A stretch of 64,000 nucleotides of DNA from UBA5069 sp963773745 (GTDB taxonomy: Bacteria; Chloroflexota; Anaerolineae; Caldilineales; Caldilineaceae). The notes under the pieces are model-generated. The model was not told the DNA's origin, ran no database searches, and saw nothing but the letters and a program-made list of their open reading frames with translations. Made by a program: the position numbers and the translations under genes. The stretch covers positions 992,001 through 1,056,000 of the forward strand of contig CAVZCL010000001.1 in assembly GCA_963773745.1 (NCBI GenBank), read 5' to 3'. Below, piece after piece: positions 18,398 through 28,426 of the stretch (position 1 is the first letter of the stretch; every line of letters starts with the position of its first letter).

Positions 18398-19148
18398 ATG
18401 ATCCCCATCAGCGCACGCACGACTGGCCACACCACTGGCCGCACGACTGGCCGCACCACTGGCCGCACAATCGGCAAGATCGTAAAATCGAACACGCACT
18501 ACGATTACGTCTGCCAGGTCTACTGCAGAGGTGAGGTGGAAGAGCTGCCTTCACCCACGGACTTTGCCCTGGGCGCATTCGTGACCATTGGCCTTGAGTC
18601 CGCCAATGGCGCGCCGTGGGAGAATCCGCCGCCCGGGGAAATCCCCGCCATGACAGCGCCTCGTCGGCATCATCTACGAGACGATTCTCTCCAATCCCGA
18701 TTTCGGCAGCGCAGGCCCACGGCTGAGCCAGACGAGCGAGCTGGAGATCTTCTCGCCCGACTATCTGGCTGAGACGGCTACGCTTCTGGGGATTATTGCG
18801 CTGGGCTGGCAAACGAGCGAGGGGCACTATCACCAGGGCGTGCCCGTGCTTGCGGCAACGGTCAACGCCAATGTGGCCTGCCTGGAGGAAGATGAACTGC
18901 GCTCCTTCCACACTATCGGTGGCAGAGGGCGCGCCTTCGCAGGAAACGGGGCGGATGACGCGTACGACGACGGCCAGGTGGGGCTGCGCTACATGCCGGT
19001 CCTCATGAGCATCCAGAATCCGCTGATCCCCACCCTCCTGATGGGTATTGTCGATCGCCTTGCGCCACTCTTTCCCAAGCAGCAGCGCACGTTGACTGTC
19101 ATGCGCAACAATTTGGCATGGAAGAGCATTGTGGAGCCGGCACGATGA
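18398..19148 (+). CDS. HAS-barrel-like partner of the HerA ATPase (frameshifted)
   Basis: About 250 residues when one base near 18655 is skipped. The first frame encodes TIGKIVKSNTHYDYVCQVYC and EELPSPTDFALGAFVTIG, a beta-barrel-like start similar to the HAS-barrel domain of HerA-type ATPases. After the break the next frame continues as LVGIIYETILSNPDFGSAGP through to KSIVEPAR. The stop overlaps the start of the ATPase gene (ATGA at 19145), so the two are translationally coupled. It probably works with the ATPase in DNA handling. The 5' end is a Thr-Thr-Gly-Arg repeat, so the true start could lie after it. Function is inferred from context only. Confidence 0.6.
18416..18475 (+). repeat. 12-bp tandem repeat at the 5' end of the HAS-barrel gene
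   Basis: About four units of ACGACTGGCCGC/ACCACTGGCCGC in tandem, in frame, encoding TTGHTTGRTTGRTTGR. Copy number may vary between strains. Confidence 0.75.
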
Positions 19149-20872
19149 GCGCAATCGAGAGTGTCAGCGCCGGCGCGCTGGGTGAGGGCATTGGCATCGT
19201 CAAGGGGCCGGGCGAAACGCCCCACGAGTTCACCTTTATTGCACCCGATCCTGACCGCAGGGTTCCCCACGGCGAGTTCGTCTACTACACCACCGTGGCC
19301 GACGGCGTTGCGCGGCGCATCCTGGGGCGCGTGACGGGGCGCAAGGCCGTCAAGCTCTTTCCCGACGCCTTCATGGCTGACCCCATGGTGCCGCCCGCGC
19401 GAAATGGCCGCGCTGCTGGGCTACGAAAGCAGTGCGACGGAGCTCTTTGAGATGACCGTCACTGTGCTGGGCTACTACGACGGGCTGATGAGGGAGTTCA
19501 TTAACCCACGCGTGCCGACCGCTGGGGGCGCGCCCATCTTCATTGCCGAGGACGAGTTCCTGGCGGCAACGCTCAGCCGCACACGCCAGGGCGATGTGGG
19601 CAGCGCCTACCTGGGCAGCCTGCTCAGCCGCGCGCGCCGACGCTGTGCCCATGGCGCTTGACGTCCGCGGCTTCACCAGCACCCACCTGGCCATCCTCGC
19701 CAGCACGGGCAGCGGCAAGAGCTACCTTGCCGGCGTGTTGCTCGAGGAGCTGATGATGCCCCACAACCGTGCCGCCGTGCTGGTGGTGGACCCCCACGGC
19801 GAGTACGGCACGCTGCAGGAGATGGCGAACCATCGCGAGTTTGTCGAGGGCGCGTACAAGCCCACCGTGCGCATCTTCCGGCCGGATGACGTTAAGGTGC
19901 GCATTGACACGCTGGACCTGGGCGATCTGCGCTATCTGCTCTCCAACATGTCGGACAAGCAGTACTTCCAGCTGGGGCGCGGCGTGGCGCATGGCACAGA
20001 AGGAGTACAAGACCGGCTACAGCACCGAGCAGTTCCTCTATTGCGTTCGCCAGTCGGCCGACGCCAAGCCAAATGATTTGGCCGATGACCAAGATGACAT
20101 GACGACCGGCGGCCTGATCTGGCGCATCAACGGGCTGAGGAGCAGCAAGGTCTTTTCGGATATCGAGAACCTGGAGCTGGAAGAGCTCTTCAGGCCCGGC
20201 CAATGCACCGTTCTGCAACTCAACGAGGTGCCGCAGCGCGAGCAGCAGGTGATTGCCGCCGTCATCCTGCGCCGCGCCTACCAGGCACGCGTGGACACGG
20301 AAAAGAAGAAGGCCGAGAAGGGCGCTCCCAACCATCTCAACTTTCCGCTCTTCTGCCTGATTGAGGAGGCGCACAACTTCGCCCCCGCCAACGCCGACGC
20401 TGTCTCCACCGAGCTGCTCAAGCAAATCCTCAGCGAAGGGCGCAAGTTCGGCGTTAGCGTGGGGCTCATCTCGCAGCGCCCGGGCAAGCTCGACAGCGAC
20501 GTCCTCAGCCAGTGCATGACCCAATGCATCATGCGCATTGTCAACCCGATTGACCAGGAACAGATCGCCTCGTCGGTGGAGAGTGTGGGGCGCGAGCTCA
20601 TCCGCGAGCTGCCCAGCCTGACCAAGGGACAGGTCATCATCAGCGGCGCAAGCGTCAACACGCCGGTGATGGTGCGCGTGCGCAAGCGCATTACCAGCCA
20701 CGGCGGCCAGGACATTGACGCGCCGGCGCTCTGGCAGAAGTGGCACGATCAGGACGAGGCGCGCGCAGAGATGCGCGCAGGCGCCGTTATGACCAACAGC
20801 CGCGAGTGGTTTGAAGACGACGACGGCGAGCCGATGCGCATGCCGCCCGGCGGCTGGCCCAAACAGCAATAG
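19145..20872 (+). CDS. HerA/DUF87-type ATPase (three frameshifts)
   Basis: Hexameric DNA-translocase-type ATPase of about 575 residues when read across three +1 breaks near 19398, 19635 and 19998. In order: an N-terminal HAS barrel (GEGIGIVKGPGETPHEFTFI), a link region (EMAALLGYESSATELFEMTV), Walker A in LAILASTGSGKSYLAGVLLE with the downstream VLVVDPHGEYG, then Walker B in FCLIEEAHNFAPANAD and the sensor region VGLISQRPGKLDSDVLSQC. All core motifs are intact, so I read the breaks as base errors rather than decay. Family members pair with NurA nuclease in archaea; here the partner gene is a HAS-barrel protein and no nuclease gene is adjacent. The ATG overlaps the upstream stop. Confidence 0.8.
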
Positions 20873-20978
20873 CACCCAAACCTTGTACACAGATTTCACA
20901 GAAAAAGACAGATAACGAGCGGACAATCCGCTGTTATCTGTCTTTTTCTGTGAAATCTGTGTACAAGGTTTGGGTGCT
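20871..20978. terminator. Very long hairpin between convergent genes
   Basis: Arms of 46 bases (20871-20916 and 20933-20978) are exactly complementary. After one bulged G they continue for 5 more pairs around an ACAAT loop. It starts inside the herA stop region and ends just before the convergent CBS-protein gene, so it can act as a two-way terminator. Confidence 0.8.
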
Positions 20979-20981
20979 GAC

Positions 20982-21470
20982 TCAGGCCGTAGCGCCCTCG
21001 TCGAGCCGCCCCTCAAGCCTGCCGATCAACTGCACCAGGTCCGTACGGGTGACGACACCCACCACAACTTCGCCGTCGAGGATGGGCAGCAGCGTCTCAT
21101 CCGGCTTCGAGAGCAGATCGTAGGCCGCCTCAATGGGGTCATCCGGCGCGGCAATGGGGATGTCTGTCTGGTCCATAAGGTCGGCGGCAACCGTGGCCAG
21201 CGCCTCACGCAGCCGCTCCTTATACTCACGGTGGTCCTCAAGGTTGATGGGAATCAGCCCGTCAAGCACGGAAATGTACTTGGGTTCGTTCAGGGGCGCG
21301 TGGCGTGCAATCAGATGCAGCTCGTTGATGAGTCCCAGCAGTTCGCCCTGTTCATTGACCACAGGCACGCCGCTGATGTTCTTCTCGTTGAGCAGGCGCG
21401 CCACCTGCTGCACAGTGGTTGCGGGGCCGACGGTAATCGGCGGCGCCGACATGATCTCCCTAAGTTCCAT
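20982..21470 (-). CDS. CBS-domain-pair protein
   Basis: 162 residues from ATG 21470 (CAGGGTGA upstream). Two CBS motifs make one Bateman module. The first includes MSAPPITVGPATTVQQVARL and VPVVNEQGELLGLI. The second includes APDDPIEAAYDLLSKPDETL and LPILDGEVVVGVVTRTDLVQ. Such modules bind adenine nucleotides or similar ligands and usually regulate a partner. There is no fused effector domain, and the role here is unknown. It converges on the HerA-type gene across a long hairpin. Confidence 0.85.
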   Translation of the reverse strand: MELREIMSAPPITVGPATTVQQVARLLNEKNISGVPVVNEQGELLGLINELHLIARHAPLNEPKYISVLDGLIPINLEDHREYKERLREALATVAADLMDQTDIPIAAPDDPIEAAYDLLSKPDETLLPILDGEVVVGVVTRTDLVQLIGRLEGRLDEGATA

Positions 21471-21542
21471 GGTTTCACCCTGATTTGGTGGGCGCCCGCT
21501 CTGTACGCGGGCGCGGAGATAGTACATTGCTGATTGCAGCCA

Positions 21543-22666
<1,124 letters not shown>

Positions 22667-22751
22667 GGCGAGATTGCTTTCATTGTGCGTGTGCGGCGCG
22701 GCGTAATGGGGTGCTTGTGGTGCCATTATAGCCCAGGAACGGAAGGGAGCG

Positions 22752-22842
22752 GGGCTGTTCGTAGCGGCTGCTTCAGCTGCCGTTGCCAGGAAGCGTCACG
22801 ATTGGAGAGAACGGCAGCTGAAGCAGCCGCTACGAACAGCCC
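22752..22842. repeat. Palindromic dispersed repeat, copy B
   Basis: Two perfectly complementary 33-base arms (22752-22784 and 22810-22842) around a 25-base centre; the core is GTAGCGGCTGCTTCAGCTGC. It is the same family as copy A but carries coordinated changes in both arms (GGCGGC to GGCTGC), so the arms appear to evolve together. It lies in the 401-base divergent spacer 22667-23067, where no gene was seen. Confidence 0.85.
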
Positions 22843-23067
22843 TCGCCGCGCATAGCGCCCCGATCCTTGGCCACGGCTGCTTGGTTGACAGCCATGCGGC
22901 GCTGTGACAGAATCACCCACCGGCTGCGGCGCGACCTGCAGGCCACTGGGTTGTTGTCATTGGTAGGCGATCACGCTGATCGCCACAGATCACAGTGCAC
23001 AGATGATCACACTGCACAGATCGCACCGCACGCACGCCGGCTTCCGGCAGATGAGCATTCGACCGCC

Positions 23068-24006
23068 ATGCAGACATTAGTCATCTTCAATCCATATTCC
23101 GGGCGTGGTGCCGGGCTGCGTGCCAAGGATAGCCTTTGTGCGGCCCTCAAGCGCACCGCGCTGCCCTTCGACATGGTGGAGACCGAGCACGCCGGCCACG
23201 CCATTCTGCTTGCACACCGTGCGCGCATTGCAGGCTACACCACAGTGGTGGCGGCCGGCGGCGACGGCACCATTAGCGAGGTCGTCAACGGGCTCATGCG
23301 CGCCAGCCTGTACGGCGCACCCGGCGCAGTGGCAGGCACGCTGGGCGTGCTTCCCATTGGCAGCGGCAACGACTTCGCCACCATGGCCGGCGTTTCGCGC
23401 AATCTCGACGAAGCGGCAAAGCGCCTTGCCCTGGGCCAGGTGCGCGTTGTCGACGTTGGCACGGCGCACTTTCGCGAAGGTGACGTCTGGCGCGATCGCT
23501 ACTTCAACAACAACATGGGTGTCGGCCTTGAGGCGGCAGTCATCCTGGAGAGCAACAAGCTGCGCAAGCTGCGCGGCCTCATGCTCTATGCCACGGCGGC
23601 GGTGCGTGCGCTTGTGAAGCAGAAGTCGCCCTACATGAACATCTCCTGGGAGCTTGAGGACGGCGAGATTGTCGACTACGACAAGCACACGCTCATGGTC
23701 TCGGTGGGCAATGGCCCGCGCGCCGGCGGCGGCTTTTATCTGACGCCCGACGCCAAGATGGACGATGATTTTCTGGATGTGGCCATTGCCAAGGACATCT
23801 CGCGACCGGCAGTGCTGGCGCTGCTGCCGCGTGCCATGTTCGGCAAGCACACCGGCCACCATGCGGTCACCATGCTGCGTGTGCGCAAACTCACAATCGG
23901 TGTAGCCGACGGCGCGCCTCTGCAAATGGACGGCGAGATTATGGCGGAGAAGGTGACCGAGGTGGAGATTGGCCTCCTGCCCCAGCGGCTGCAGGTGATT
24001 GTGTAG
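23068..24006 (+). CDS. Diacylglycerol/lipid kinase family protein
   Basis: 312-residue soluble lipid kinase of the DagK/YegS type that phosphorylates diacylglycerol-like lipids. The catalytic domain starts at once (MQTLVIFNPYSGRGAGLRAK). The nucleotide loop is VVAAGGDGTISEVVNGL, with LGVLPIGSGNDFATMAGVSR as the second signature. C-terminal motifs include YFNNNMGVGLEA and PLQMDGEIM. ATG 23068 matches the family N-terminus; the open frame extends 67 codons further up without similarity. The ribosome site is weak. Pathway: membrane lipid turnover. Confidence 0.88.
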   Translation: MQTLVIFNPYSGRGAGLRAKDSLCAALKRTALPFDMVETEHAGHAILLAHRARIAGYTTVVAAGGDGTISEVVNGLMRASLYGAPGAVAGTLGVLPIGSGNDFATMAGVSRNLDEAAKRLALGQVRVVDVGTAHFREGDVWRDRYFNNNMGVGLEAAVILESNKLRKLRGLMLYATAAVRALVKQKSPYMNISWELEDGEIVDYDKHTLMVSVGNGPRAGGGFYLTPDAKMDDDFLDVAIAKDISRPAVLALLPRAMFGKHTGHHAVTMLRVRKLTIGVADGAPLQMDGEIMAEKVTEVEIGLLPQRLQVIV

Positions 24007-24008
24007 GC

Positions 24009-24120
24009 GGTAAAAATCAGTGGCAAGGAGAAAGTGGCAAAAGGCAAAGGGCGGCGCGATCTTTGATCAGGCGCCGCTCATTACGTTTTGCCACTTACCC
24101 CTTGCTCCTTGCCACTTACC
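24009..24120. repeat. Imperfect inverted repeat in spacer
   Basis: Outer arms GGTAAAAATCAGTGGCAAGG and CCTTGCCACTTACC, plus inner GTGGCAAAA/TTTTGCCAC and GGCGGCGC/GCGCCGC, fold back across the gap between the lipid kinase and membrane-protein genes. It is built from short reiterated words (TTGCCACTT) and is probably a terminator-type element. Confidence 0.55.
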
Positions 24121-24176
24121 GCTGTGTTGATTCCCTTGCGCCCGCACCCCACTGCCGCTCACCGCCGAGTCTCTGC

Positions 24177-24182
24177 TATAAT
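24177..24182 (+). promoter_or_regulatory. Consensus -10 box upstream of membrane-protein gene
   Basis: An exact TATAAT about 75 bases before ATG 24259. No convincing -35 box is visible at the usual distance. Confidence 0.35.
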
Positions 24183-24258
24183 TATCGCGGGGTCCGGCCT
24201 GAATGTCTGCTTGTAGGCGTGCGGACCTCCGCACGAACTCTACCGAGCAGCCGAGGGC

Positions 24259-25251
24259 ATGAACCAGAACCCACGTGCGCCAGCGGGCGACATCAATCAG
24301 CCGCAAACCATAGGTGCTGCACGCCGAGCATCGAGCGCAACGAGCCGCTTGCGTGCGGCGGGCGAATCCTGGCGCGCCTTGTTCACCCCGGTGCTCTGGC
24401 GCGGCAACATGCCGGCGGCCACGGCCACGCTCAACACACAAATCTGGGCCGACGCAGCACCGTGGCGGCTGACGGCCGGCTGGGTTGTGGCAGCGGGCTT
24501 GCTCGCGGGCGGCGTTCTGCAGCAGTGGCAGAATCTGGACGGCAAAGCCGTGCTGCTGCTTTGGCTGCTGGCCGATCTTCTGTGGGGCGCGCTCTGGCGC
24601 ATGGCCGGCGGTCGCACGGCCATCCTTGGCCTTGGCGCTGCGCCCAGCGACGGTGCGCTGCGCCTTCCCTACATGCAGGGGAACTCACCGGCGGCCCAAT
24701 TGCTGAGCCTGGATGAGCGAAATTCGCTGCCCTACCTGGTGCGCGTGGCGCTGCCCACGCTGCTTGTCACCCTGCTTGTGGCGGCTGCGCTGGGCACGCC
24801 GGCGCTCATCTTTACGGGCCTGCTTATGGCCACCACCGTCGGCGGCTGGATTTTACGCCGCACGCTGCAGACGCCGCCGCTCTTGCTGCACGCCGTGGCC
24901 ATGGTCACGCTGCCGTGGCTGCTGGCGCTTCTACAATTTGGCGCGACGCCGGGCAGCGCGCTGTCGTCCGCCGCGTTGAGCCTGGGGCTGCTGTGGACGC
25001 TGCACGCATGGGCCGAAGCGCGTGTCAACGTGTGGCAGATGGACAGGCTGGCGCTCTGGCTCATGGGCGTTGCGCAGGTGGGCCTGCTGCTGCTGCTGGT
25101 CATCAACAAGACGCCGATTTGGGCGCCCATTGTCGCCATCCTGCTTTTGCCCACGTGGCTGCGCGCGCTGCGCAGGCAGCCTGTTGTGGGTCTCTCGGGC
25201 TGGTGGCTGGCGGCCTTTGTGGTGAGTGCCGTGGCGCTGGGTTGGCGCTAG
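24259..25251 (+). CDS. Multi-pass membrane protein of unknown function
   Basis: 330 residues. The first 70 are polar and basic. Then follow about nine hydrophobic segments, for example LTAGWVVAAGLLAGGVLQQW, AVLLLWLLADLLWGALW, LVTLLVAAALGTPALIFTGL, LLALLQF and VAQVGLLLLLVI. No catalytic motif or recognised family signature was found. It follows the lipid kinase gene and precedes an HD-domain gene on the same strand, separated by 252 and 42 bases. The codon pattern and absence of frame breaks support a real gene. Confidence 0.65.
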   Translation: MNQNPRAPAGDINQPQTIGAARRASSATSRLRAAGESWRALFTPVLWRGNMPAATATLNTQIWADAAPWRLTAGWVVAAGLLAGGVLQQWQNLDGKAVLLLWLLADLLWGALWRMAGGRTAILGLGAAPSDGALRLPYMQGNSPAAQLLSLDERNSLPYLVRVALPTLLVTLLVAAALGTPALIFTGLLMATTVGGWILRRTLQTPPLLLHAVAMVTLPWLLALLQFGATPGSALSSAALSLGLLWTLHAWAEARVNVWQMDRLALWLMGVAQVGLLLLLVINKTPIWAPIVAILLLPTWLRALRRQPVVGLSGWWLAAFVVSAVALGWR

Positions 25252-25293
25252 GCGCACGTTTCCCCTTTGTGAATGTGATTAAGGATTGCAGGA

Positions 25294-26070
25294 ATGCCGA
25301 ATTTGAAGGAAGAAGAAGCAACCGAACGCGCTGGAGTTGACGCAAACAAGGCGCGCGCTGCGCTGCCGAGCCATACGCCGTATAGCGATAACAGCCGCAC
25401 GCGCAATGGGCCACTTCAGGTGGACGCACTCAAGCGCGACCCTGAAGTCACGTCGTTCCTGCAGCGCTCCAACGAGTTCATGCTGACGCTGGGCTATACC
25501 GAGCATGGCCAGCGCCATGCAGGGCTGGTAGGCCATATTGCCGAGAATGTGTTGTCGCGCCTCGATCACCCCGAGCGCACCTGCCAGCTTGCCAACATCG
25601 CCGGCTACCTGCACGATATTGGCAACTGTATACACCGCGAGAACCACGCGCAAAGCGGCGCGCTGATTGCCTACGGTATCCTCTCGCGCATGGGGCTGGC
25701 AACCGACGAATGTGCGCTGGTGATGAACGCGATCGGCAACCACGAGGAGGAGCGCGGTACGGCCATTACGCCCGTGTCGGCAGCCGTGATCATTGCCGAC
25801 AAGGCGGACGTCCACCGCAGCCGCGTGCAGAATCCGGACATGGCCGCCTTCGACATCCACGACCGCGTCAACTATGCGGCAACGCGCAGCTTCGTGCGTG
25901 TGCGGCCCGAGGAGAAGATCATCGCGCTGGAGCTCGAAATCGATACCAACTATGCGACGGTTATCGAGTACTTCGAGATCTTCCTGGGGCGCATGGCGAT
26001 GATGCGCCAAGCGTGTGAGTTTCTGGGCTGCAAGTATCACCTGATCATCAACGACACCCAATTCACGTAG
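25294..26070 (+). CDS. HD-domain phosphohydrolase
   Basis: 258-residue metal-dependent phosphohydrolase. The HD signature is complete: YTEHGQRHAGLVGHIA supplies the first His, GYLHDIGNCIH the HD pair, NAIGNHEEERG the third His, and VIIADKADVHRSRVQ the final Asp. The first about 45 residues are polar and low in predicted structure. AGGA precedes the ATG closely. Members act on nucleotides or signalling nucleotides; the substrate is not predictable. It is 42 bases after the membrane-protein gene, so co-transcription is likely. Confidence 0.85.
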   Translation: MPNLKEEEATERAGVDANKARAALPSHTPYSDNSRTRNGPLQVDALKRDPEVTSFLQRSNEFMLTLGYTEHGQRHAGLVGHIAENVLSRLDHPERTCQLANIAGYLHDIGNCIHRENHAQSGALIAYGILSRMGLATDECALVMNAIGNHEEERGTAITPVSAAVIIADKADVHRSRVQNPDMAAFDIHDRVNYAATRSFVRVRPEEKIIALELEIDTNYATVIEYFEIFLGRMAMMRQACEFLGCKYHLIINDTQFT

Positions 26071-26188
26071 AACCATACCACCCTGAAAACTACGTCTCAA
26101 CGCAAGGGCGCACCATGATGTTTGTTCTGATCAGTAACTCACTTTAGGCCAGCGCACTGGCCGCAACGACCTGCAAGGAAGAGAAACC

Positions 26189-27052
26189 ATGCGCTTTGTT
26201 CGCTTTTTGTCACAGTGGGAAAACTCCGATATCTTCGATTCGGGCCCGCAGTGGGGCATGCTTGTCGACGATCTCGTTTTCCCGCTCGAAGACGCGCCCT
26301 ATGCGCGCCCCCGCAACGGCCGCTATGTGCCGGAAATGGCCTATGGCGTCGAACCAATGCCCGTTGACTCCGTGAAGCTGCTCGCGCCGGTCACGCCCAG
26401 CAAGATCCTCTGCGTAGGGCGCAACTACGCAGACCACGCCGCCGAGACAGGCAGCGAAGTGCCCAAGGAGCCATTGATCTTCCTCAAGGCGCTCTCGTCC
26501 CTCCTTGATGTGGGCGAGGAAGTCGTCTACCCCTCCATTAGCCAGCGTGTGGACCACGAGGCGGAGATTGCCGTCGTCATCGGCAAGCGCTGCCGCTTTG
26601 TGGATGAGGCCGATGCGCTGGATTACGTCTTTGGCTACACCGTGGCCAATGACGTTACGGCACGCGACCTGCAGAATAGCGACGGCCAATGGTCGCGCGC
26701 CAAGGGCTTTGACACCTTTGGGCCGGTTGGGCCGTGGATTGACAGCAACTTTGACCCGCGCAACCGCGCCGTGCGCTGCCAGGTGAACGACACCATGCGC
26801 CAGGAGAGCAACACCGACCGCATGATCTTCTCGATCGCGCGCGTCATCTCCCACATCTCCCAGGCGATGACCCTTTTGCCCGGCGACCTGATTCTTATGG
26901 GCACGCCTGAAGGCATTAGCTCGGTGCAACCTGGCGACGTGATGACCGTCGAGGTGGAAGGGCTGGGCGTACTGCGCAACGCCGTCATCAGCGAGGCGGA
27001 GTTCAGGTCGAGGCCCCAGCCTGAGGCCGTTGAGGACGTCGACCCGTTCTAG
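26189..27052 (+). CDS. Fumarylacetoacetate hydrolase (FAH) family protein
   Basis: 287-residue enzyme of the FAH/HpcE fold that cleaves or decarboxylates beta-diketo or oxo acids. AAGGAAGAG precedes the ATG. Metal-binding signatures are present: ILCVGRNYADHAAE, the acidic ligands in RVDHEAEIAVVIGKRC, NDVTARDLQNSDGQWSRAKG with the catalytic-site Lys/Phe region, and the C-terminal PGDLILMGTPEGISSVQPGD. The N-terminal short domain is typical of single-copy family members acting on oxaloacetate, acylpyruvates or homoprotocatechuate products. The substrate is unknown, and neighbours give no pathway hint. Confidence 0.88.
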   Translation: MRFVRFLSQWENSDIFDSGPQWGMLVDDLVFPLEDAPYARPRNGRYVPEMAYGVEPMPVDSVKLLAPVTPSKILCVGRNYADHAAETGSEVPKEPLIFLKALSSLLDVGEEVVYPSISQRVDHEAEIAVVIGKRCRFVDEADALDYVFGYTVANDVTARDLQNSDGQWSRAKGFDTFGPVGPWIDSNFDPRNRAVRCQVNDTMRQESNTDRMIFSIARVISHISQAMTLLPGDLILMGTPEGISSVQPGDVMTVEVEGLGVLRNAVISEAEFRSRPQPEAVEDVDPF

Positions 27053-27121
27053 AGCGTGGTGGGTCTGCATGTAGGTGGCGAAGCATGGTTTTGGGCCCAT
27101 TGGTTCGTTGCGTCGCGCCTG

Positions 27122-27259
27122 CTGCAACCTCACTCCCGGCCCCTCTCCAATTTGGAGAGGGGAGCACGACAAGTCGTCCATGCAGGTCACGTCAGGAGAC
27201 GTGACGACGTTGCCTTTCTCCCCTCTCCGAGTTGGGGAGGGGTCGTAGGCAGGTTGCAG
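27122..27259. repeat. Composite of nested palindromes
   Basis: The outer pair CTGCAACCT (27122-27130) and AGGTTGCAG (27251-27259) encloses two related hairpins, CCCCTCTCC...GGAGAGGGG (27140-27162) and CCCCTCTCC...GGGGAGGGG (27220-27242). Between them is GTCACGTCAGGAGACGTGAC (27186-27205). The last motif recurs twice in 33369-33420. It lies just upstream of argF. Confidence 0.75.
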
Positions 27260-27333
27260 AGAACGCTGTACAGGTTTCATTCATAGCCAAACCAGCGCAC
27301 CCGCTGCGGTGCGCTTCACATGGAGTTGATCTC

Positions 27334-28266
27334 ATGGCAATTGAGCCGTTGTCTCACTTTCCTGACCTGCAGTCCGTAACGCCCGAGCAATTCTGGGGGC
27401 TGTTGCACCTCGCTGCCCGCCTTAAGGACGAGCGCACGCGCCTGGGCGCGAACGCACCGGTTTGCGCGGGCAAATCGCTCGCCATGGTCTTCACCAAGCC
27501 CAGCCTGCGCACGCGCGTCAGCTTCGAGATGGGCATGCACCACCTGGGCGGCACAGCGCTCTACCTGAGCCCGGCGGAGATTGGCCTGGGCACGCGCGAA
27601 AGCGCGCCCGACGTCGCGCGCGTCCTCAGCGGCTATGTGGACGGCATCATGGCGCGCGTCTTTGAGCACAAGCACATTCTGGAACTCATCGAGTGGGGCT
27701 CGGTGCCCGTCATTAACGGGCTCTCCGACTTCAGCCACCCCTGCCAGGCGCTGGCCGACATCATGACCATTTGGGAGCAGATGGGTGACCCCTCCGAGCT
27801 CACGCTGGCCTATGTGGGTGACGGCAGCAATAACGTTGCCACCAGCCTCATGCAGGCGGCAGGCAAGGTGGGCATGAAGGTGCGCATTGTGGCTCCCTCG
27901 GGCTACCAGCCCGACGCCCAGGTGCTGGCCGATTGCGGGGCCGACGTGACTGTGAGCGCCGACCCCGACGCAGTTGCCGGCGTAGATGTTCTCTACACCG
28001 ACGTGTGGACCTCCATGGGGCAGGAGGCGGAACGTGACGCCCGCCTGGCGCTCTTTCCACCCTACCAGATCAACGAGGAATTGCTCGCGCGCACCAACAA
28101 TCCGGCTGTGCGGGTGCTGCACTGCCTGCCCGCCCATCGCGGCGAAGAGATCACCGATGCCGTCGCCGACGGCCCTGCCAGCCTGCTCTTTCCGCAGGCG
28201 CACAACCGCCTGCACGCCCAGAAGGCGGTGCTCGCGCACCTGCTGGGCGGCGTGGCGTTGGAGTAG
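27334..28266 (+). CDS. argF: Ornithine carbamoyltransferase
   Basis: 310-residue cytoplasmic enzyme joining carbamoyl phosphate and ornithine to citrulline in arginine synthesis. ATG 27334 is preceded by GGAG. The carbamoyl-phosphate loop is FTKPSLRTRVSFEMGMH (an SXRTR motif). The ornithine-binding and catalytic regions are present as DFSHPCQALADIMT and VLHCLPAHRGEEITDAV, the HCLP motif being typical of ornithine rather than aspartate transferases. Length is normal. It stands apart from other arginine genes. Confidence 0.93.
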   Translation: MAIEPLSHFPDLQSVTPEQFWGLLHLAARLKDERTRLGANAPVCAGKSLAMVFTKPSLRTRVSFEMGMHHLGGTALYLSPAEIGLGTRESAPDVARVLSGYVDGIMARVFEHKHILELIEWGSVPVINGLSDFSHPCQALADIMTIWEQMGDPSELTLAYVGDGSNNVATSLMQAAGKVGMKVRIVAPSGYQPDAQVLADCGADVTVSADPDAVAGVDVLYTDVWTSMGQEAERDARLALFPPYQINEELLARTNNPAVRVLHCLPAHRGEEITDAVADGPASLLFPQAHNRLHAQKAVLAHLLGGVALE

Positions 28267-28270
28267 TGCT

Positions 28271-28374
28271 GTTCATTGGTTGATTGGTGATTGGTTGATT
28301 GGCAAGTGGTAACTGCCGCCATGCTGAGCGCCACTTCACCAATTGCCAACCAACTTACCAATCAACCAATGAAC
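28271..28374. repeat. Inverted repeat between argF and cdaA
   Basis: Perfect 18-base arms (28271-28288, GTTCATTGGTTGATTGGT; 28357-28374) enclose further reiterated TTGGTTGATTGG and CCAACCAACTTACCAAT words. The spacer lies between two same-strand genes. Confidence 0.7.
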
Positions 28375-28426
28375 AACTTCGATAATCCCACCACCACGTC
28401 GCCGTCCCACCGAGGCCCACCTGCCC

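Noticed and set aside
18416..18475. CRISPR-like short repeats
   Set aside because: The 12-base tandem units have no spacers and no cas gene is nearby.
18398..20872. Reading the HAS-barrel/HerA pair as decayed pseudogenes
   Set aside because: All ATPase motifs are intact and frames resume exactly after each one-base break; similar breaks occur in essential genes, so sequence error is more likely.
20871..20978. Insertion-sequence end or tRNA-like structure
   Set aside because: No transposase, no target duplication, and no tRNA arms; it is a single long hairpin between convergent stops.
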